The position numbers and the translations under genes were made by a program. Shown piece by piece: positions 46,325-56,060 of a stretch of DNA of 64,000 nucleotides. Source of the stretch: [Clostridium] colinum (lineage in GTDB: Bacteria > Bacillota > Clostridia > Lachnospirales > CAG-274); NCBI RefSeq assembly GCF_940677205.1, contig NZ_OW712331.1, positions 434,001-498,000 on the forward strand, read 5' to 3'. The notes under the pieces were generated by a model. That model did not search any database, was not told the origin of the DNA, and saw only the letters and a list, made by a program, of their open reading frames with translations. Within the stretch, counting starts at the first letter, position 1. Each line of letters starts with the position of its first letter.

Positions 46325-48124
46325 ATGAACAAGGAAGTTTATAAAAATAATATAAAGGCGTATGAAAAAAGATATGGAAAATATGTAGAAATAGAAGAAA
46401 ATAAATATGAAAATGTATTAGAAGATTGCAAAAGTGGAGATAAGACTCTTAGAATTGAAATAGATAATAAAAAAGTATATTTAAATAGTAAATATAACCC
46501 TAAAAAAGAAGCAGAAAAATATTATAGTAATATGAAGAATATTAATTATGGAACAATTATTCTTATTTTTGGATTTGGTTTATCTTATCATATACAAGAA
46601 TTATTAAAAAAGTTAGAAAATAAAGCCACATTACTTATTTATGAAAATGATTTAGATATGTTTGATATAGTTATGAAAAACATAGATATAAGTAATATAT
46701 TAGAAAATAAAGAAGTTTTTATTTTTTTTGAAAATTTAAAAAATTTAGAAAACTTACAATTATTTTATAGTGTTGGTGATTATGATGTACAGTATATACC
46801 AGTATATAAAGATTTATATATAAAAGAATATAAACAATTTATGGAAGATTGTCTAGAATTTATAAAGATTTATAGGTCTAATTTAGTTACAATAGATTCA
46901 TTTAAATTAGATTGGGCAAGGAATAATTTTGCAAATATAAGAAGTATTTTTAATTGCTATAAATTAGAAGACTTTAAAAATATATTTAAAGATAAGCCAA
47001 TAATAGTGGTTGGAGCAGGTCCTTCATTAAATAAGAATGTTAAATTATTAAAAAAAATACAAGGTAAGATTTGTATTATTAGTGCATTTTCTGCAGCTAA
47101 AGTTTTAGAAGAAAATAATATAAAGCCTAATTTTCTTACTACTATAGATAGTAGGCAGTATGGAATAAAAGAATTTGAAAAAAATATACCTATAATATGT
47201 ACAAAAGATGCCAATAAAGAATTGTTACTATCTCATAGAGCAAATAAAATAATTAGTTTAAAAGATGATTATGAGTTTTTAAAAGAAGTAATAGGAGAAA
47301 ATTTTGTTGAAGATGATGTAACATATGGTTGTGGAACAGTTTCATTTTTTTCAACGGATATAGCAAGATTTTTTGGAGCATCTGAAATAATATTAATCGG
47401 ACAAGATTTTTGTTGGACAAAAGAAAAAATTCATGCAGATGGAACTGTTCATAAAGCAACAAAAGAATACTTATCTTACCATCATTATAGAATAAAAGAA
47501 AAAGATATATATGGTAATACAGTATATGTTAATGAAGCATTCAAAATATATAAAAAAGGATTTGATGAATATACTAAAATATTACCTTATGGAGTTAAGT
47601 TAATACAAGCTACAGAAGGTGGGCTAGCTATAGAAGGAGCAGAAACTAGTACTTTACAAGAATGTATAGATATTTATTGCAAAGAAAAATTTTGTGATGT
47701 AGAAAATATAATAAACAGTATTTTTAATAAAAATAAAGTCCTAGTTGAAGAAGAAAATGAACTTATTGCTATGTCAAAAGTTAAAAAAGTATATAATGAA
47801 TTAAAAAAAATGAAAAAATTATTAAAAGAAGCGAGTTGTATTTCAAAAGAATTATTAGAAAATGTAAGAAAATCAGAAATAAAAAATAACCAGTTAATAA
47901 TAGAAAGGTTAGATAATATAGATATTGAAATAAAGAAGAATGATATTATAAAATCTTTAATTAGTTCTTATACTAATGAAATACAAAGTTATTTTATTAT
48001 AGATGAAGATGAAGATGAAAAAATTAACTTTGCTATTATGAATGAAAAGTTATATACTAGTATAGATAAAGCCGTTGGTGAAATAATAGAAATGGCAAAA
48101 GAAGAAATGGGTTATACTGACTAA
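46325..48124 (+). CDS. Motility-associated glycosyltransferase (Maf family)
   Basis: A 599-residue cytoplasmic protein of the Maf/DUF115 family, which transfers nonulosonic acids such as pseudaminic or legionaminic acid to flagellin. Landmarks are IILIFGFGLSYHIQELL (about 78-94), the central catalytic MAF_flag10-type block IIVVGAGPSLNKNVKLL (about 226-242), NNIKPNFLTTIDS (about 263-275) and EIILIGQDFCW (about 355-365). The C-terminal region is helical and Lys/Glu-rich. It directly follows fliC, with AAGGAGG placed in the palindrome above. The CMP-legionaminate operon 4 kb downstream should supply its donor. Confidence 0.88.
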   Translation: MNKEVYKNNIKAYEKRYGKYVEIEENKYENVLEDCKSGDKTLRIEIDNKKVYLNSKYNPKKEAEKYYSNMKNINYGTIILIFGFGLSYHIQELLKKLENKATLLIYENDLDMFDIVMKNIDISNILENKEVFIFFENLKNLENLQLFYSVGDYDVQYIPVYKDLYIKEYKQFMEDCLEFIKIYRSNLVTIDSFKLDWARNNFANIRSIFNCYKLEDFKNIFKDKPIIVVGAGPSLNKNVKLLKKIQGKICIISAFSAAKVLEENNIKPNFLTTIDSRQYGIKEFEKNIPIICTKDANKELLLSHRANKIISLKDDYEFLKEVIGENFVEDDVTYGCGTVSFFSTDIARFFGASEIILIGQDFCWTKEKIHADGTVHKATKEYLSYHHYRIKEKDIYGNTVYVNEAFKIYKKGFDEYTKILPYGVKLIQATEGGLAIEGAETSTLQECIDIYCKEKFCDVENIINSIFNKNKVLVEEENELIAMSKVKKVYNELKKMKKLLKEASCISKELLENVRKSEIKNNQLIIERLDNIDIEIKKNDIIKSLISSYTNEIQSYFIIDEDEDEKINFAIMNEKLYTSIDKAVGEIIEMAKEEMGYTD

Positions 48125-48135
48125 GGAGATATATT

Positions 48136-48465
48136 ATGGATAAAATAGAAAAAGAAGAAATTATACCTAATATAAAAGAGTATATTAATAAAGTTAATAA
48201 TGAAATAGAAAATATTATAAATGAAATAAGAAATAATAATAATATTGACAATTTATTAAATATGCTAGAGGGAATAAGTTATTGTATTAAAGGGTTAGTT
48301 ATTATAAATGATAGTTTTAGTATAATTGAAGATAATTTAAAATCACAATTAGAAGAAATATTAGAAGGTGTAGAAAATGGTGACTTTAATTTAGTAGCAG
48401 ATATAGTTGAATATGAAATAGTAGAAATAGTACAAGATTTAAATGAAAATCTTGAAAAGCTATAA
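48136..48465 (+). CDS. Acidic helical protein of unknown function in the flagellar cluster
   Basis: A 109-residue protein, rich in Glu, Asn and Ile, with heptad-like helical stretches at about 5-37 and 60-109 and no signal peptide or membrane segment. I do not recognise its family with confidence. It starts 11 bases after maf, with AAGGAG before ATG 48136, and ends before the fliD promoter, so it belongs to the fliC-maf transcript. Size and charge would suit a small chaperone or Maf partner; this is inference. Confidence 0.72.
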   Translation: MDKIEKEEIIPNIKEYINKVNNEIENIINEIRNNNNIDNLLNMLEGISYCIKGLVIINDSFSIIEDNLKSQLEEILEGVENGDFNLVADIVEYEIVEIVQDLNENLEKL

Positions 48466-48490
48466 ATTAAACTATATTTTATGTCGATAA
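48463..48490 (+). promoter_or_regulatory. Sigma-D (FliA-type) promoter for fliD
   Basis: TAAA (48463-48466), 16-base spacer, GTCGATAA (48483-48490), near the flagellar consensus; 37 bases before fliD. Confidence 0.65.
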
Positions 48491-48526
48491 AATTATAGAA
48501 GATATTTTTATTTTGGAGGGATAATA

Positions 48527-50716
48527 ATGGCTATATATACATCAAATGCAAATCGTGTAACAGGTCTATCGGGATTGGATATAGACGGTATGATTGATAA
48601 ATTGATGCAAGCAGAAGGTGCTAAATATAAAAGACTTGAAAAAGAAAAGATAAGTGTTACTTGGGAACAAGAGGCATTTGGAAAATTAATAACATCTATG
48701 CAAAGTTTTCAAGATAAATGGTTAGGTACTAGTGTATCTAATAATATTGGATATAATTCATTTTGGAATAACTATACTAATAGCGTAAAAGATGCTAACA
48801 CAGGTTTGGATAGTAATGTTATAAAAATAAATAATACATCTAATAGTGGTAATTATAACATAAATGTTATACAAAAAGCAGAAACAGAAACTTTAACAGG
48901 TGGTAACATTTCTACTAATATAATAACAGATAAAAGTATATCAGATATTACAAATATAATTAATAAATATGGTGATATTAGTTTAAATCTAAATTTAGAT
49001 GGTGTTACAAAAGAAATAAAAATAACAAAAGATGAAATAAATGGAAAACAATTAGATCAAGTTTTTAATGATAAAGTAAAACAAGCATTTGGTACAACAG
49101 ATGATGGAAACCAAAAAGTAGTAGCATCTAATGAAAATGGAAAACTTGTACTTAAAGCAGCTGGAGAAGGACATTCTTTAAGTGTATCTGAAGGTAAAGA
49201 AAGAACAGAAGGAGTATCTTTTAAAGATAATGGTGCATTAGATTCAAATGCTACAAGTTTTGAAATAACAATAGATGGCTATACAGCTAAAGTAGATTTT
49301 AGCTCAGAAGATAATACAGAAGATAAAAAATTAGCAAAGATACAAAAAGCTCTAAAAGAGGCTACAAAACTAGGAGGAACAGAAAAAAAGGATTTAAGCT
49401 CTTATGTTTCTATAAGTAGAGAAGGTAGTGATTTAGTTATTAAGAATAATTCTAAATCATCAGAAACTACTGTTGATATTAAAGTTAATGGATCTTCTCA
49501 ACAACAAATACTTAATCCAACAGGAAGTGTAGAATTAGTAGGGTTTAAAAATAGTAGTACAAGTGTAGGGTTAAATTCTAAATTATCTAATGTTTTTGGT
49601 CAGGAATTTGAAAAATTATTTACTAGTGGTAATGATGAATTTAAGTTAAATTTTGGTGGAAAAGATGTTGTTATAAATAAAGATGACACAATACAATCAT
49701 TAATGAATAAAGTTAATTCTAGTGAAGGTGGCGTAAAGATTAGCTTTAATGAAGTAACTAATAGATTTACATTACAATCTTCACAAAGTGGATCAAGTGG
49801 TAATATACAAATAAATGACCAAGCTACAAAAGATTTTCTTAAAAATATTACTAAAATAGATGTAGAAAATAAAGAAAGCAATGCAAAATATATTAAAGGG
49901 CAAGATGCAGAGTTTGAAATAGATGGTATCAAAACAACACGTCCATCAAATGATGTTACTATGAATGGTATTAGCTTTACTATCAATGGTACTGGTAAAG
50001 TTAATATGTCTGCTACTAATGATGTAGATGGTGCAGTTAAGAAAATAAAAGAATTTGTAGATGATTATAATAAATTAGTAACTGAATTTAATAATGCTTT
50101 TACTGAAAATAGACCTAGATCTGGAAAATATGGATATTATGAGCCACTTACAGATGAAGAGAAAAAAGCTTTAAGTGATGATCAAATAAAAAAATATGAA
50201 GAGCAAGCTAAAAAAGGACTTTTATATAAAGATGAAAATTTAAATAATTTTTTAACTAGTCTTAGAGATAATATTTATAAATCAGTAGATATAGGCGGAA
50301 AAACTATATCTTTACATGAAATAGGAATAACTACAACTAAAAATTATAATGACGGTGGAAAACTTCAGATAGATGAAGAAAAACTTAGAAAAGCTTTGCA
50401 AGAACGTGGAGATGAAGTAAAACAATTATTTACTAAATCTGGTAATGGTATAGCTGATAGTATTAAAAAAGATATTAATGATGCTATCGGTAGTAAAGGT
50501 TATTTAAGACAAAAAGCAGGTATAAAAGGAACAACGTCTGCTACAAATAATGATTTAACAAAGGAATTAAAAGAAATAACAAAGAAATTATCAGAAGAAA
50601 GAGAAAGATTACAAAATAAAGAAATATATTACTTTAAGTTATTTTCAAAAATGGAAGCAGCTATGACCAAAAAAAATAATCAGATGGCTGCTATATTAGG
50701 CATGAGTGGACAATAA
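48527..50716 (+). CDS. fliD: Flagellar hook-associated protein 2 (filament cap)
   Basis: A 729-residue cap protein that folds exported flagellin at the filament tip. The N-terminal conserved part has VTGLSGLDIDGMIDKLMQAE (about 8-27). The C-terminal FliD_C domain (about 460-725) includes VKKIKEFVDDYNKLVTEFN, LHEIGITTTKNYNDGGKLQIDEEKL and a final coiled-coil with FSKMEAAMTKKNNQMAAILGM. It is longer than most caps because of a large Ser/Asn/Asp-rich middle (about 150-450), probably extra surface domains. GGAGGG precedes ATG. Confidence 0.95.
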   Translation: MAIYTSNANRVTGLSGLDIDGMIDKLMQAEGAKYKRLEKEKISVTWEQEAFGKLITSMQSFQDKWLGTSVSNNIGYNSFWNNYTNSVKDANTGLDSNVIKINNTSNSGNYNINVIQKAETETLTGGNISTNIITDKSISDITNIINKYGDISLNLNLDGVTKEIKITKDEINGKQLDQVFNDKVKQAFGTTDDGNQKVVASNENGKLVLKAAGEGHSLSVSEGKERTEGVSFKDNGALDSNATSFEITIDGYTAKVDFSSEDNTEDKKLAKIQKALKEATKLGGTEKKDLSSYVSISREGSDLVIKNNSKSSETTVDIKVNGSSQQQILNPTGSVELVGFKNSSTSVGLNSKLSNVFGQEFEKLFTSGNDEFKLNFGGKDVVINKDDTIQSLMNKVNSSEGGVKISFNEVTNRFTLQSSQSGSSGNIQINDQATKDFLKNITKIDVENKESNAKYIKGQDAEFEIDGIKTTRPSNDVTMNGISFTINGTGKVNMSATNDVDGAVKKIKEFVDDYNKLVTEFNNAFTENRPRSGKYGYYEPLTDEEKKALSDDQIKKYEEQAKKGLLYKDENLNNFLTSLRDNIYKSVDIGGKTISLHEIGITTTKNYNDGGKLQIDEEKLRKALQERGDEVKQLFTKSGNGIADSIKKDINDAIGSKGYLRQKAGIKGTTSATNNDLTKELKEITKKLSEERERLQNKEIYYFKLFSKMEAAMTKKNNQMAAILGMSGQ

Positions 50717-50728
50717 AAGAGGTGATTT

Positions 50729-51154
50729 ATGAATATTGATATTTATATAGAACTATTAAAACAAAAACAAGAAGTTTTAAACAATATTTATAAATATACA
50801 CAGGGAAAATTATTTGAGGTTTCTGAAGATGAAGTAGATAGAATAATATATTATTTAGATAATAGACAAAAAATGTTTGATAAACTTAATTCTATTCAAG
50901 ATGATATAAATAAAATAAAATTACAATTTAATAATATAAATAATATGGAAGTTAATAATATTATTAAAACTAATGATTTAATTATTAAAGAAATTACAAA
51001 ATTAGATAAAGAAAAAAATAAAATAATGGAGTCTATTTTTAATTTGCTAAAAAAAGAAATAAAAAATTTGAAAAATATATCTAAAGTTAATAATAGTTAT
51101 TTAGGAATATATGAAAATACAATAAAAGGCAATTTATTTGATAGCTCCAGATAA
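50729..51154 (+). CDS. Small helical protein, possible FliT/FlgN-like flagellar chaperone
   Basis: A 141-residue, almost wholly helical protein rich in Lys, Asn and Ile (IELLKQKQEVLNNIYKYT; IIYYLDNRQKMFDKLNSIQDD). No signal or membrane segment is present. Position between fliD and flaG-fliS, size and helical pattern fit the FliT or FlgN export chaperones, which are poorly conserved. The identity is inferred from context. GAGGTG precedes ATG 50729, and it ends 16 bases before flaG. Confidence 0.75.
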   Translation: MNIDIYIELLKQKQEVLNNIYKYTQGKLFEVSEDEVDRIIYYLDNRQKMFDKLNSIQDDINKIKLQFNNINNMEVNNIIKTNDLIIKEITKLDKEKNKIMESIFNLLKKEIKNLKNISKVNNSYLGIYENTIKGNLFDSSR

Positions 51155-51170
51155 AATGGAGGTTATTAAA

Positions 51171-51539
51171 ATGGAAGTTAATAATAAAATTTATAGCACG
51201 TCAAATAATATTACTAATGAAATATCTCATAATATTAAAAATCAAAACAATAACAAAGAACATAATAAAGTTGATAATAAAGAAAATAATAGTTCTTCTG
51301 AAAAAAATGGAATTAGCAAAGAAAGATTAGATAAATTAGTAGATGAATTAAATGAAAAATTTAAATTAGTTAATAAAGAATTTTCATATGATATACACGA
51401 AAAAACTAATAGAGTTATTGTAAAAATAAAAGATTCTGAAAGCGGAGATGTTATAAGAGAGTTGCCATCTGAAGAAAGCTTAGATTTGGCTGCAAAAATA
51501 AAAGAAATGGTAGGATTAATAATAGATAAAAAAAGTTAA
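51171..51539 (+). CDS. flaG: FlaG family protein
   Basis: A 122-residue flagellar protein. An Asn/Lys-rich N-terminal half precedes the FlaG domain: LVDELNEKFKLVNKEFSY, HEKTNRVIVKIKDSESGDVIRELPSEE (DVIRELP is the family mark) and a final amphipathic helix. FlaG influences filament length. ATG 51171 follows GGAGG at 8 bases; an upstream TTG start would overlap the previous gene and lacks a ribosome site. Confidence 0.9.
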   Translation: MEVNNKIYSTSNNITNEISHNIKNQNNNKEHNKVDNKENNSSSEKNGISKERLDKLVDELNEKFKLVNKEFSYDIHEKTNRVIVKIKDSESGDVIRELPSEESLDLAAKIKEMVGLIIDKKS

Positions 51540-51556
51540 TTTAAGGAGTGAAAAAA

Positions 51557-51937
51557 ATGTATAATAATCCATATGCAAAAATAAAAGAAAATTCAATAAA
51601 TACTGCTACACCAGAAGAATTAACATTAATGTTATATAATGGTGCTGTAAAATTTGCAAATCAAGCAATTGTAGCAATAGAAAAAAAGGATTTTTTTGCA
51701 GCTAATAAAGCGTTACAAAGAACAAAAGATATAGTTAGAGAATTACAATTAACATTAAATATGGATTATGATATATCTCATGAATTATATGCTGCATATG
51801 ATTATATGCATAGAAGACTTACACAAGCTAATATGAAAAAAGATATAGATATAGTTAATGAAATATTAGAATATTTAAGATTATTTAGAGATACTTGGAA
51901 AGAAGCTATGAAAATAGCTAGAGCTAGTAAAAGTTAA
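51557..51937 (+). CDS. fliS: Flagellar export chaperone FliS
   Basis: A 126-residue four-helix chaperone that keeps flagellin unfolded in the cytoplasm. MYNNPYAKIKENSINTATPE, ELTLMLYNGAVKFANQA and YDYMHRRLTQANMKKD are family blocks. AAGGAG lies 8 bases before ATG 51557; the GTG at 51548 is inside that site. It closes the fliD-flaG-fliS group. Confidence 0.94.
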   Translation: MYNNPYAKIKENSINTATPEELTLMLYNGAVKFANQAIVAIEKKDFFAANKALQRTKDIVRELQLTLNMDYDISHELYAAYDYMHRRLTQANMKKDIDIVNEILEYLRLFRDTWKEAMKIARASKS

Positions 51938-51952
51938 TATTAAAAATAAGGA

Positions 51953-52012
51953 TACCTATATTTTAATGGTTTTAAAAATTTAAAAAATCTGTTAAAATAT
52001 AGGTAATTTATT
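51953..52012 (+). terminator. Terminator after fliS
   Basis: TACCTATATTTTAA (51953-51966) pairs perfectly with TTAAAATATAGGTA (51992-52005), with an A+T-rich tail after it. Confidence 0.75.
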
Positions 52013-52109
52013 ATATTTTTTATTACATTTAAGTTATAATATTTTTATTTAATTTAAAAATATTATACAATAAAGTATAAAATATTATACTTTAATAATT
52101 TATAAATTT

Positions 52110-52138
52110 TTGATACAATAATTAATAAATAGTATTAT
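52110..52138 (+). promoter_or_regulatory. SigA-type promoter for the legionaminic acid operon
   Basis: TTGATA (52110-52115), 17-base spacer, TATTAT (52133-52138), 64 bases before legB. Confidence 0.65.
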
Positions 52139-52202
52139 ATACTTAAATATAAATATTTATATTTTTATTAAAGTATTTTAATTAAAAGGAGAAAAATTAT
52201 TT

Positions 52203-53180
52203 ATGAAAGCACTTATTACGGGAGCCGATGGTTTTATAGGAAGCCATTTAGTTGAATATTTAATAGAAAAAGGTTATAATATAAAAGCTTTTACTTATTA
52301 CAATTCCTTTAATAGTTGGGGTTGGCTTGATACTTTATCTAAGGATAAATTAAATGAAATAGAGATTTTTTCTGGAGATATTAGAGATCCTAATGGTGTT
52401 AGAGAAGCTGTAAAAGGTATGGATCAAGTATTTCACTTAGCAGCACTTATAGCAATACCGTTTAGTTATCATTCACCAGATTCATATGTGGATACCAATA
52501 TAAAGGGAACTTTAAATATTTTACAGGCTTGTAGAGATTTTGATATATCAAAAGTTTTAATAACATCAACATCTGAAGTTTATGGAACAGCAAAATATGT
52601 ACCAATAGATGAAAACCATCCATATCAAGGGCAATCACCATATTCTGCTACAAAAATAGCAGCAGATAGATTAGCAGAAAGTTTTTATAGAAGTTTTGAT
52701 ATGCCAATTTCTATAGTTAGACCATTTAATACTTATGGACCAAGACAATCAGCGAGAGCTATTATACCAACAATTATAACACAACTTTTAGCTGGAAAAG
52801 AAGAAATAAAATTGGGAAGCTTATTACCTACAAGAGATTTTAACTACGTAAAGGACACAGTAAAAGGATTTTATGAAATAGCTAAATCTAAAAATACTAT
52901 TGGGCAAGAAATAAATATTGCATCTAATCAAGAAATATCAATAGGAGAACTTGCAAATGAAATAATAAATCAAATAAATCCTAATGCCAAAATTATATGT
53001 GATGAACAAAGATTAAGACCAGAAAAAAGTGAAGTTAACAGATTGTGGGGGGATAATAAAAAAATTAAAGAATTGACAGATTGGGATATGAGTTATACGT
53101 TTAAACAAGGTATACAAGAAACTGTACAATGGATAAAGGAAAATATGGATAGGTATAAGATAGATGTTTATAATATATAA
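52203..53180 (+). CDS. legB: NAD-dependent GDP/UDP-GlcNAc 4,6-dehydratase (LegB type)
   Basis: A 325-residue short-chain dehydrogenase of the extended type. The NAD motif GADGFIGSHLVEYL is at about 7-20, and the catalytic YSATK (Tyr-x3-Lys) at about 148-152, with TSTSEVYG at about 121-128. It should make the 4-keto-6-deoxy sugar that LegC aminates, the first committed step of legionaminic acid synthesis. Specificity for GDP-linked sugar is inferred from the PtmE-type gene downstream. AAGGAG precedes the ATG. Generic epimerase/dehydratase is the fallback call. Confidence 0.87.
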   Translation: MKALITGADGFIGSHLVEYLIEKGYNIKAFTYYNSFNSWGWLDTLSKDKLNEIEIFSGDIRDPNGVREAVKGMDQVFHLAALIAIPFSYHSPDSYVDTNIKGTLNILQACRDFDISKVLITSTSEVYGTAKYVPIDENHPYQGQSPYSATKIAADRLAESFYRSFDMPISIVRPFNTYGPRQSARAIIPTIITQLLAGKEEIKLGSLLPTRDFNYVKDTVKGFYEIAKSKNTIGQEINIASNQEISIGELANEIINQINPNAKIICDEQRLRPEKSEVNRLWGDNKKIKELTDWDMSYTFKQGIQETVQWIKENMDRYKIDVYNI

Positions 53181-53204
53181 TTAATCCCTTTAAGGAGGTA
53201 AAAT

Positions 53205-54344
53205 ATGAATAAATTTATACCATTATCAGTTCCTAATATTAAAGGTAAAGAGATAGAATATGTAATAAAAGCTTTAGAGGCTGAGTGGGTATCGACAGCA
53301 GGAAGTTTTATAACAGAATTTGAAAATAATATTATTAAGTATACAAAATGTAAATATGCAGCAGCTTGTCAAAGTGGTACAGCGGGAATACATTTAGCTT
53401 TATTAGCACTTGATGTAAAAAAAGATGATGAAGTAATTGTTCCAACACTTACATTTATTGCAGCAGTTAATCCAGTAAAATACATAGGAGCAACACCTAT
53501 ATTTATGGATTGTGATGATAGCCTTTGTTTAGATGTAGAAAAATTAGAAGAGTTTTGTGAAAATGAATGTATATTTAAAGATGGTAAATTAATCAATAAA
53601 TTAACTAATAAGCATATAAAAGCTATAATAGCAGTTCATATTTTTGGCAATATGTGTAATATGGAAAAAATTATGAAGCTTGCTAAAAAATATAATCTTA
53701 AAGTTATAGAGGATGCAACAGAGAGTTTAGGTACATTTTATATAAAAGGAGTTTATAAAGGTAGTTACTCTGGAACAATAGGAGATGTAGGAATATATTC
53801 ATTTAATGGTAATAAAATAATAACAACTGGTGGGGGAGGTATGGTAGTATCTAATAATTTAAAAATTATTAACAAAATAAAATATTTATCAACACAAGCT
53901 AAAGATGATGAAGTATATTTTGTTCATAATGAAATAGGATATAATTATAGAATGACAAATGTACAAGCTGCTATAGGTTTAGGACAATTAGAAAATTTAG
54001 AAAAGTTTATTAAAGTAAAACAAGAAAACTATAATTTATATAATAAAAACAGTATAAAATTATTGAAATTTAATGAAAGTTGTAGAGTAAATTATTGGTT
54101 TTATTCATATTTAACAGACAAAAGGGACATATTAATTAAAGAATTAGAAAAAAATAAAATACAATCAAGACCTATTTGGAAACTTATTCATACATTAATA
54201 CCGTATAAAAATTGTCAATGTTATAAAATAGAAAAAGCTAATTATTATTATGATAAAATAGTAAATATTCCTTGTAGTTCTAATTTATCATATGAAGAAG
54301 TTTTATATGTTTGTTCTAAAATAAAAGAAATAGAAAATAACTGA
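53205..54344 (+). CDS. legC: LegC-type PLP-dependent aminotransferase
   Basis: A 379-residue DegT/DnrJ/EryC1-family aminotransferase that puts an amino group on C4 of the 4-keto sugar. The N-terminal PNIKGKEIEYVIKALEAEWVS and the AACQSGTAGIHLAL block (about 53-66) are typical. The PLP-binding Lys is in SFNGNKIITTGGGGM (about 198-212), with EDATESLG near 170. AAGGAGG precedes ATG 53205. Its place directly after legB matches the Campylobacter legionaminic pathway. Confidence 0.9.
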   Translation: MNKFIPLSVPNIKGKEIEYVIKALEAEWVSTAGSFITEFENNIIKYTKCKYAAACQSGTAGIHLALLALDVKKDDEVIVPTLTFIAAVNPVKYIGATPIFMDCDDSLCLDVEKLEEFCENECIFKDGKLINKLTNKHIKAIIAVHIFGNMCNMEKIMKLAKKYNLKVIEDATESLGTFYIKGVYKGSYSGTIGDVGIYSFNGNKIITTGGGGMVVSNNLKIINKIKYLSTQAKDDEVYFVHNEIGYNYRMTNVQAAIGLGQLENLEKFIKVKQENYNLYNKNSIKLLKFNESCRVNYWFYSYLTDKRDILIKELEKNKIQSRPIWKLIHTLIPYKNCQCYKIEKANYYYDKIVNIPCSSNLSYEEVLYVCSKIKEIENN

Positions 54345-54352
54345 GGTGAAAT

Positions 54353-55384
54353 ATGGATTTAAGTTATTATATTGTTTCGGAAAATGAAACTATTTTAAAT
54401 GTCTTAAAAAAGATAGATAAAAATGGTAAAGGAATAGTTTTTATTTGTGAAGATAAAAAGCTTTTAGCAAGTGTAACAGATGGAGATATACGAAGATATA
54501 TTATAAATAATAAAGATTTAAATAACGTAATAAAAAATATTGGAAACTATACTCCTCATTATGTATATAAAAATTCTAATATAAATTATAAAAAGTATAT
54601 GGAGGAAAATAGTATTATAAGCTTACCAATTTTAGATGAAAAAAATAATATAATAGATATTGAATTTTTAAATGATAATAATAAAGAATTTAATAAAATA
54701 AATGTACCTGTTATAATAATGGCAGGTGGAAAAGGTACAAGATTAAAACCTTATACTAATATTTTACCAAAACCTTTAATACCAATAGGAGAAAAAACAA
54801 TTACAGAGCATATTATAGATAGTTTTGAAAAATATGGTTGTGAAAAATTTTATATGATTGTAAATTATAAAAAAAATTTTATAAAAACATATTTTTATGA
54901 AATAAACAAAAATATAGATTTTATTGATGAAGAAAATTTTCTAGGTACAGGTGGTGGATTGTTTCTTATTAAAGATAAAATAAAAGAAACAACATTTTTA
55001 ACTAATTGTGATGTATTAATAGATTATGACTATTCTAAAATTTTAGAATATCATAAAAAAAACAATAATATAGTAACAATGATTTGTATAGAAAAAAACC
55101 AAAATTTACCTTATGGAGTCATAGATATAGATAAAAAAGGTGATATATTAAAAATAACAGAAAAACCTGAAATATCTTTTATAGTAAACACAGGCATATA
55201 TATTATAGAACCTGAATTTATGGAATACGTACCTGAAAACACTTTTATTCATATTACAGATATAATAGAAAAATGTATTGAGAAAGGTAAAAAAGCAGGA
55301 ACTTATATTTTAAATGAAAATTATTGGCTTGATATGGGTCAATTTGATGAAATGAAAAAAATGAAAGAAAGGTTAGAAACATAA
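54353..55384 (+). CDS. ptmE: CBS-domain sugar nucleotidyltransferase (PtmE type)
   Basis: A 343-residue two-domain protein. Residues about 5-115 form a pair of CBS motifs (GIVFICEDKKLLASVTDGDIRRYI). Residues about 120-340 form a nucleotidyltransferase with MAGGKGTRLKPYTNILPKPL, LTNCDVLIDYDY and FVNTGIYIIEPE. In Campylobacter, PtmE makes the GDP-activated glucosamine that starts legionaminic acid synthesis, so this gene points to the GDP-sugar route. It follows legC by 8 bases. Confidence 0.88.
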   Translation: MDLSYYIVSENETILNVLKKIDKNGKGIVFICEDKKLLASVTDGDIRRYIINNKDLNNVIKNIGNYTPHYVYKNSNINYKKYMEENSIISLPILDEKNNIIDIEFLNDNNKEFNKINVPVIIMAGGKGTRLKPYTNILPKPLIPIGEKTITEHIIDSFEKYGCEKFYMIVNYKKNFIKTYFYEINKNIDFIDEENFLGTGGGLFLIKDKIKETTFLTNCDVLIDYDYSKILEYHKKNNNIVTMICIEKNQNLPYGVIDIDKKGDILKITEKPEISFIVNTGIYIIEPEFMEYVPENTFIHITDIIEKCIEKGKKAGTYILNENYWLDMGQFDEMKKMKERLET

Positions 55385-55387
55385 TAT

Positions 55388-56011
55388 ATGGAAAATATTT
55401 TGTTAATAGGATTTGGAGGTCATTGTAAAAGTGTTATTGATAGTATAGAAAATAATAAAGAGTATAAAATATATGGTATTTTAGATAAAAAAGAAAAATT
55501 GGGACAAGTATATAAAGGATATAAAGTTTTAGGAACAGATGATGATTTAATAAATTTTTACAATAAGGGAATAAGAAATGTATTTATTTGTATTGGATAT
55601 ATGGGAGATTCTAATGTAAGAAATATATTATATAAAAAGGTTAAAGAAATAGGATATAAAATACCTAATATAATAGATAATTCAGCTATTTTATCTAATA
55701 ATATTAAATTAGGTGAAGGGATATTTATTGGTAAAAGAGCAGTTATAGGTGCAGATTGTAAAATTTGTAATATGGCTATAATAAATACTGGGGCGATAAT
55801 AGAGCATGAAAGTATTGTTGGAGAATTTTCACATGTATCTATTGGTACAATATTATGCGGAAATATAAAAGTAGATGATAATGTATTTATAGGGGCAGGG
55901 ACTACTATAAAGCAACAATTGACAATAGGTAGAAATAGTATTATAGGAGCTAGTAGCTTAGTTATAGGAAATGTTATAGAAAATAGTAAATTGTATGGTA
56001 AAGTAAAATAG
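55388..56011 (+). CDS. legH: LegH/NeuD-family sugar O- or N-acyltransferase
   Basis: A 207-residue protein with an N-terminal nucleotide-binding-like segment (ILLIGFGGHCKSVIDSI, about 4-20) and a left-handed beta-helix of hexapeptide repeats (about 95-200; ILSNNIKLGEGIFIGKRAVIGA, FIGAGTTIKQQLTIG). The family includes PglD, NeuD and LegH. Here it should N-acetylate the 4-amino sugar. It begins 3 bases after ptmE. The SLVIGNVIENSKLYGKVK end is typical. Confidence 0.87.
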   Translation: MENILLIGFGGHCKSVIDSIENNKEYKIYGILDKKEKLGQVYKGYKVLGTDDDLINFYNKGIRNVFICIGYMGDSNVRNILYKKVKEIGYKIPNIIDNSAILSNNIKLGEGIFIGKRAVIGADCKICNMAIINTGAIIEHESIVGEFSHVSIGTILCGNIKVDDNVFIGAGTTIKQQLTIGRNSIIGASSLVIGNVIENSKLYGKVK

Positions 56012-56060
56012 TTACTAATTTTATATTGTAGTAGATTAAATTTAAAGAAAGGATAATTTT

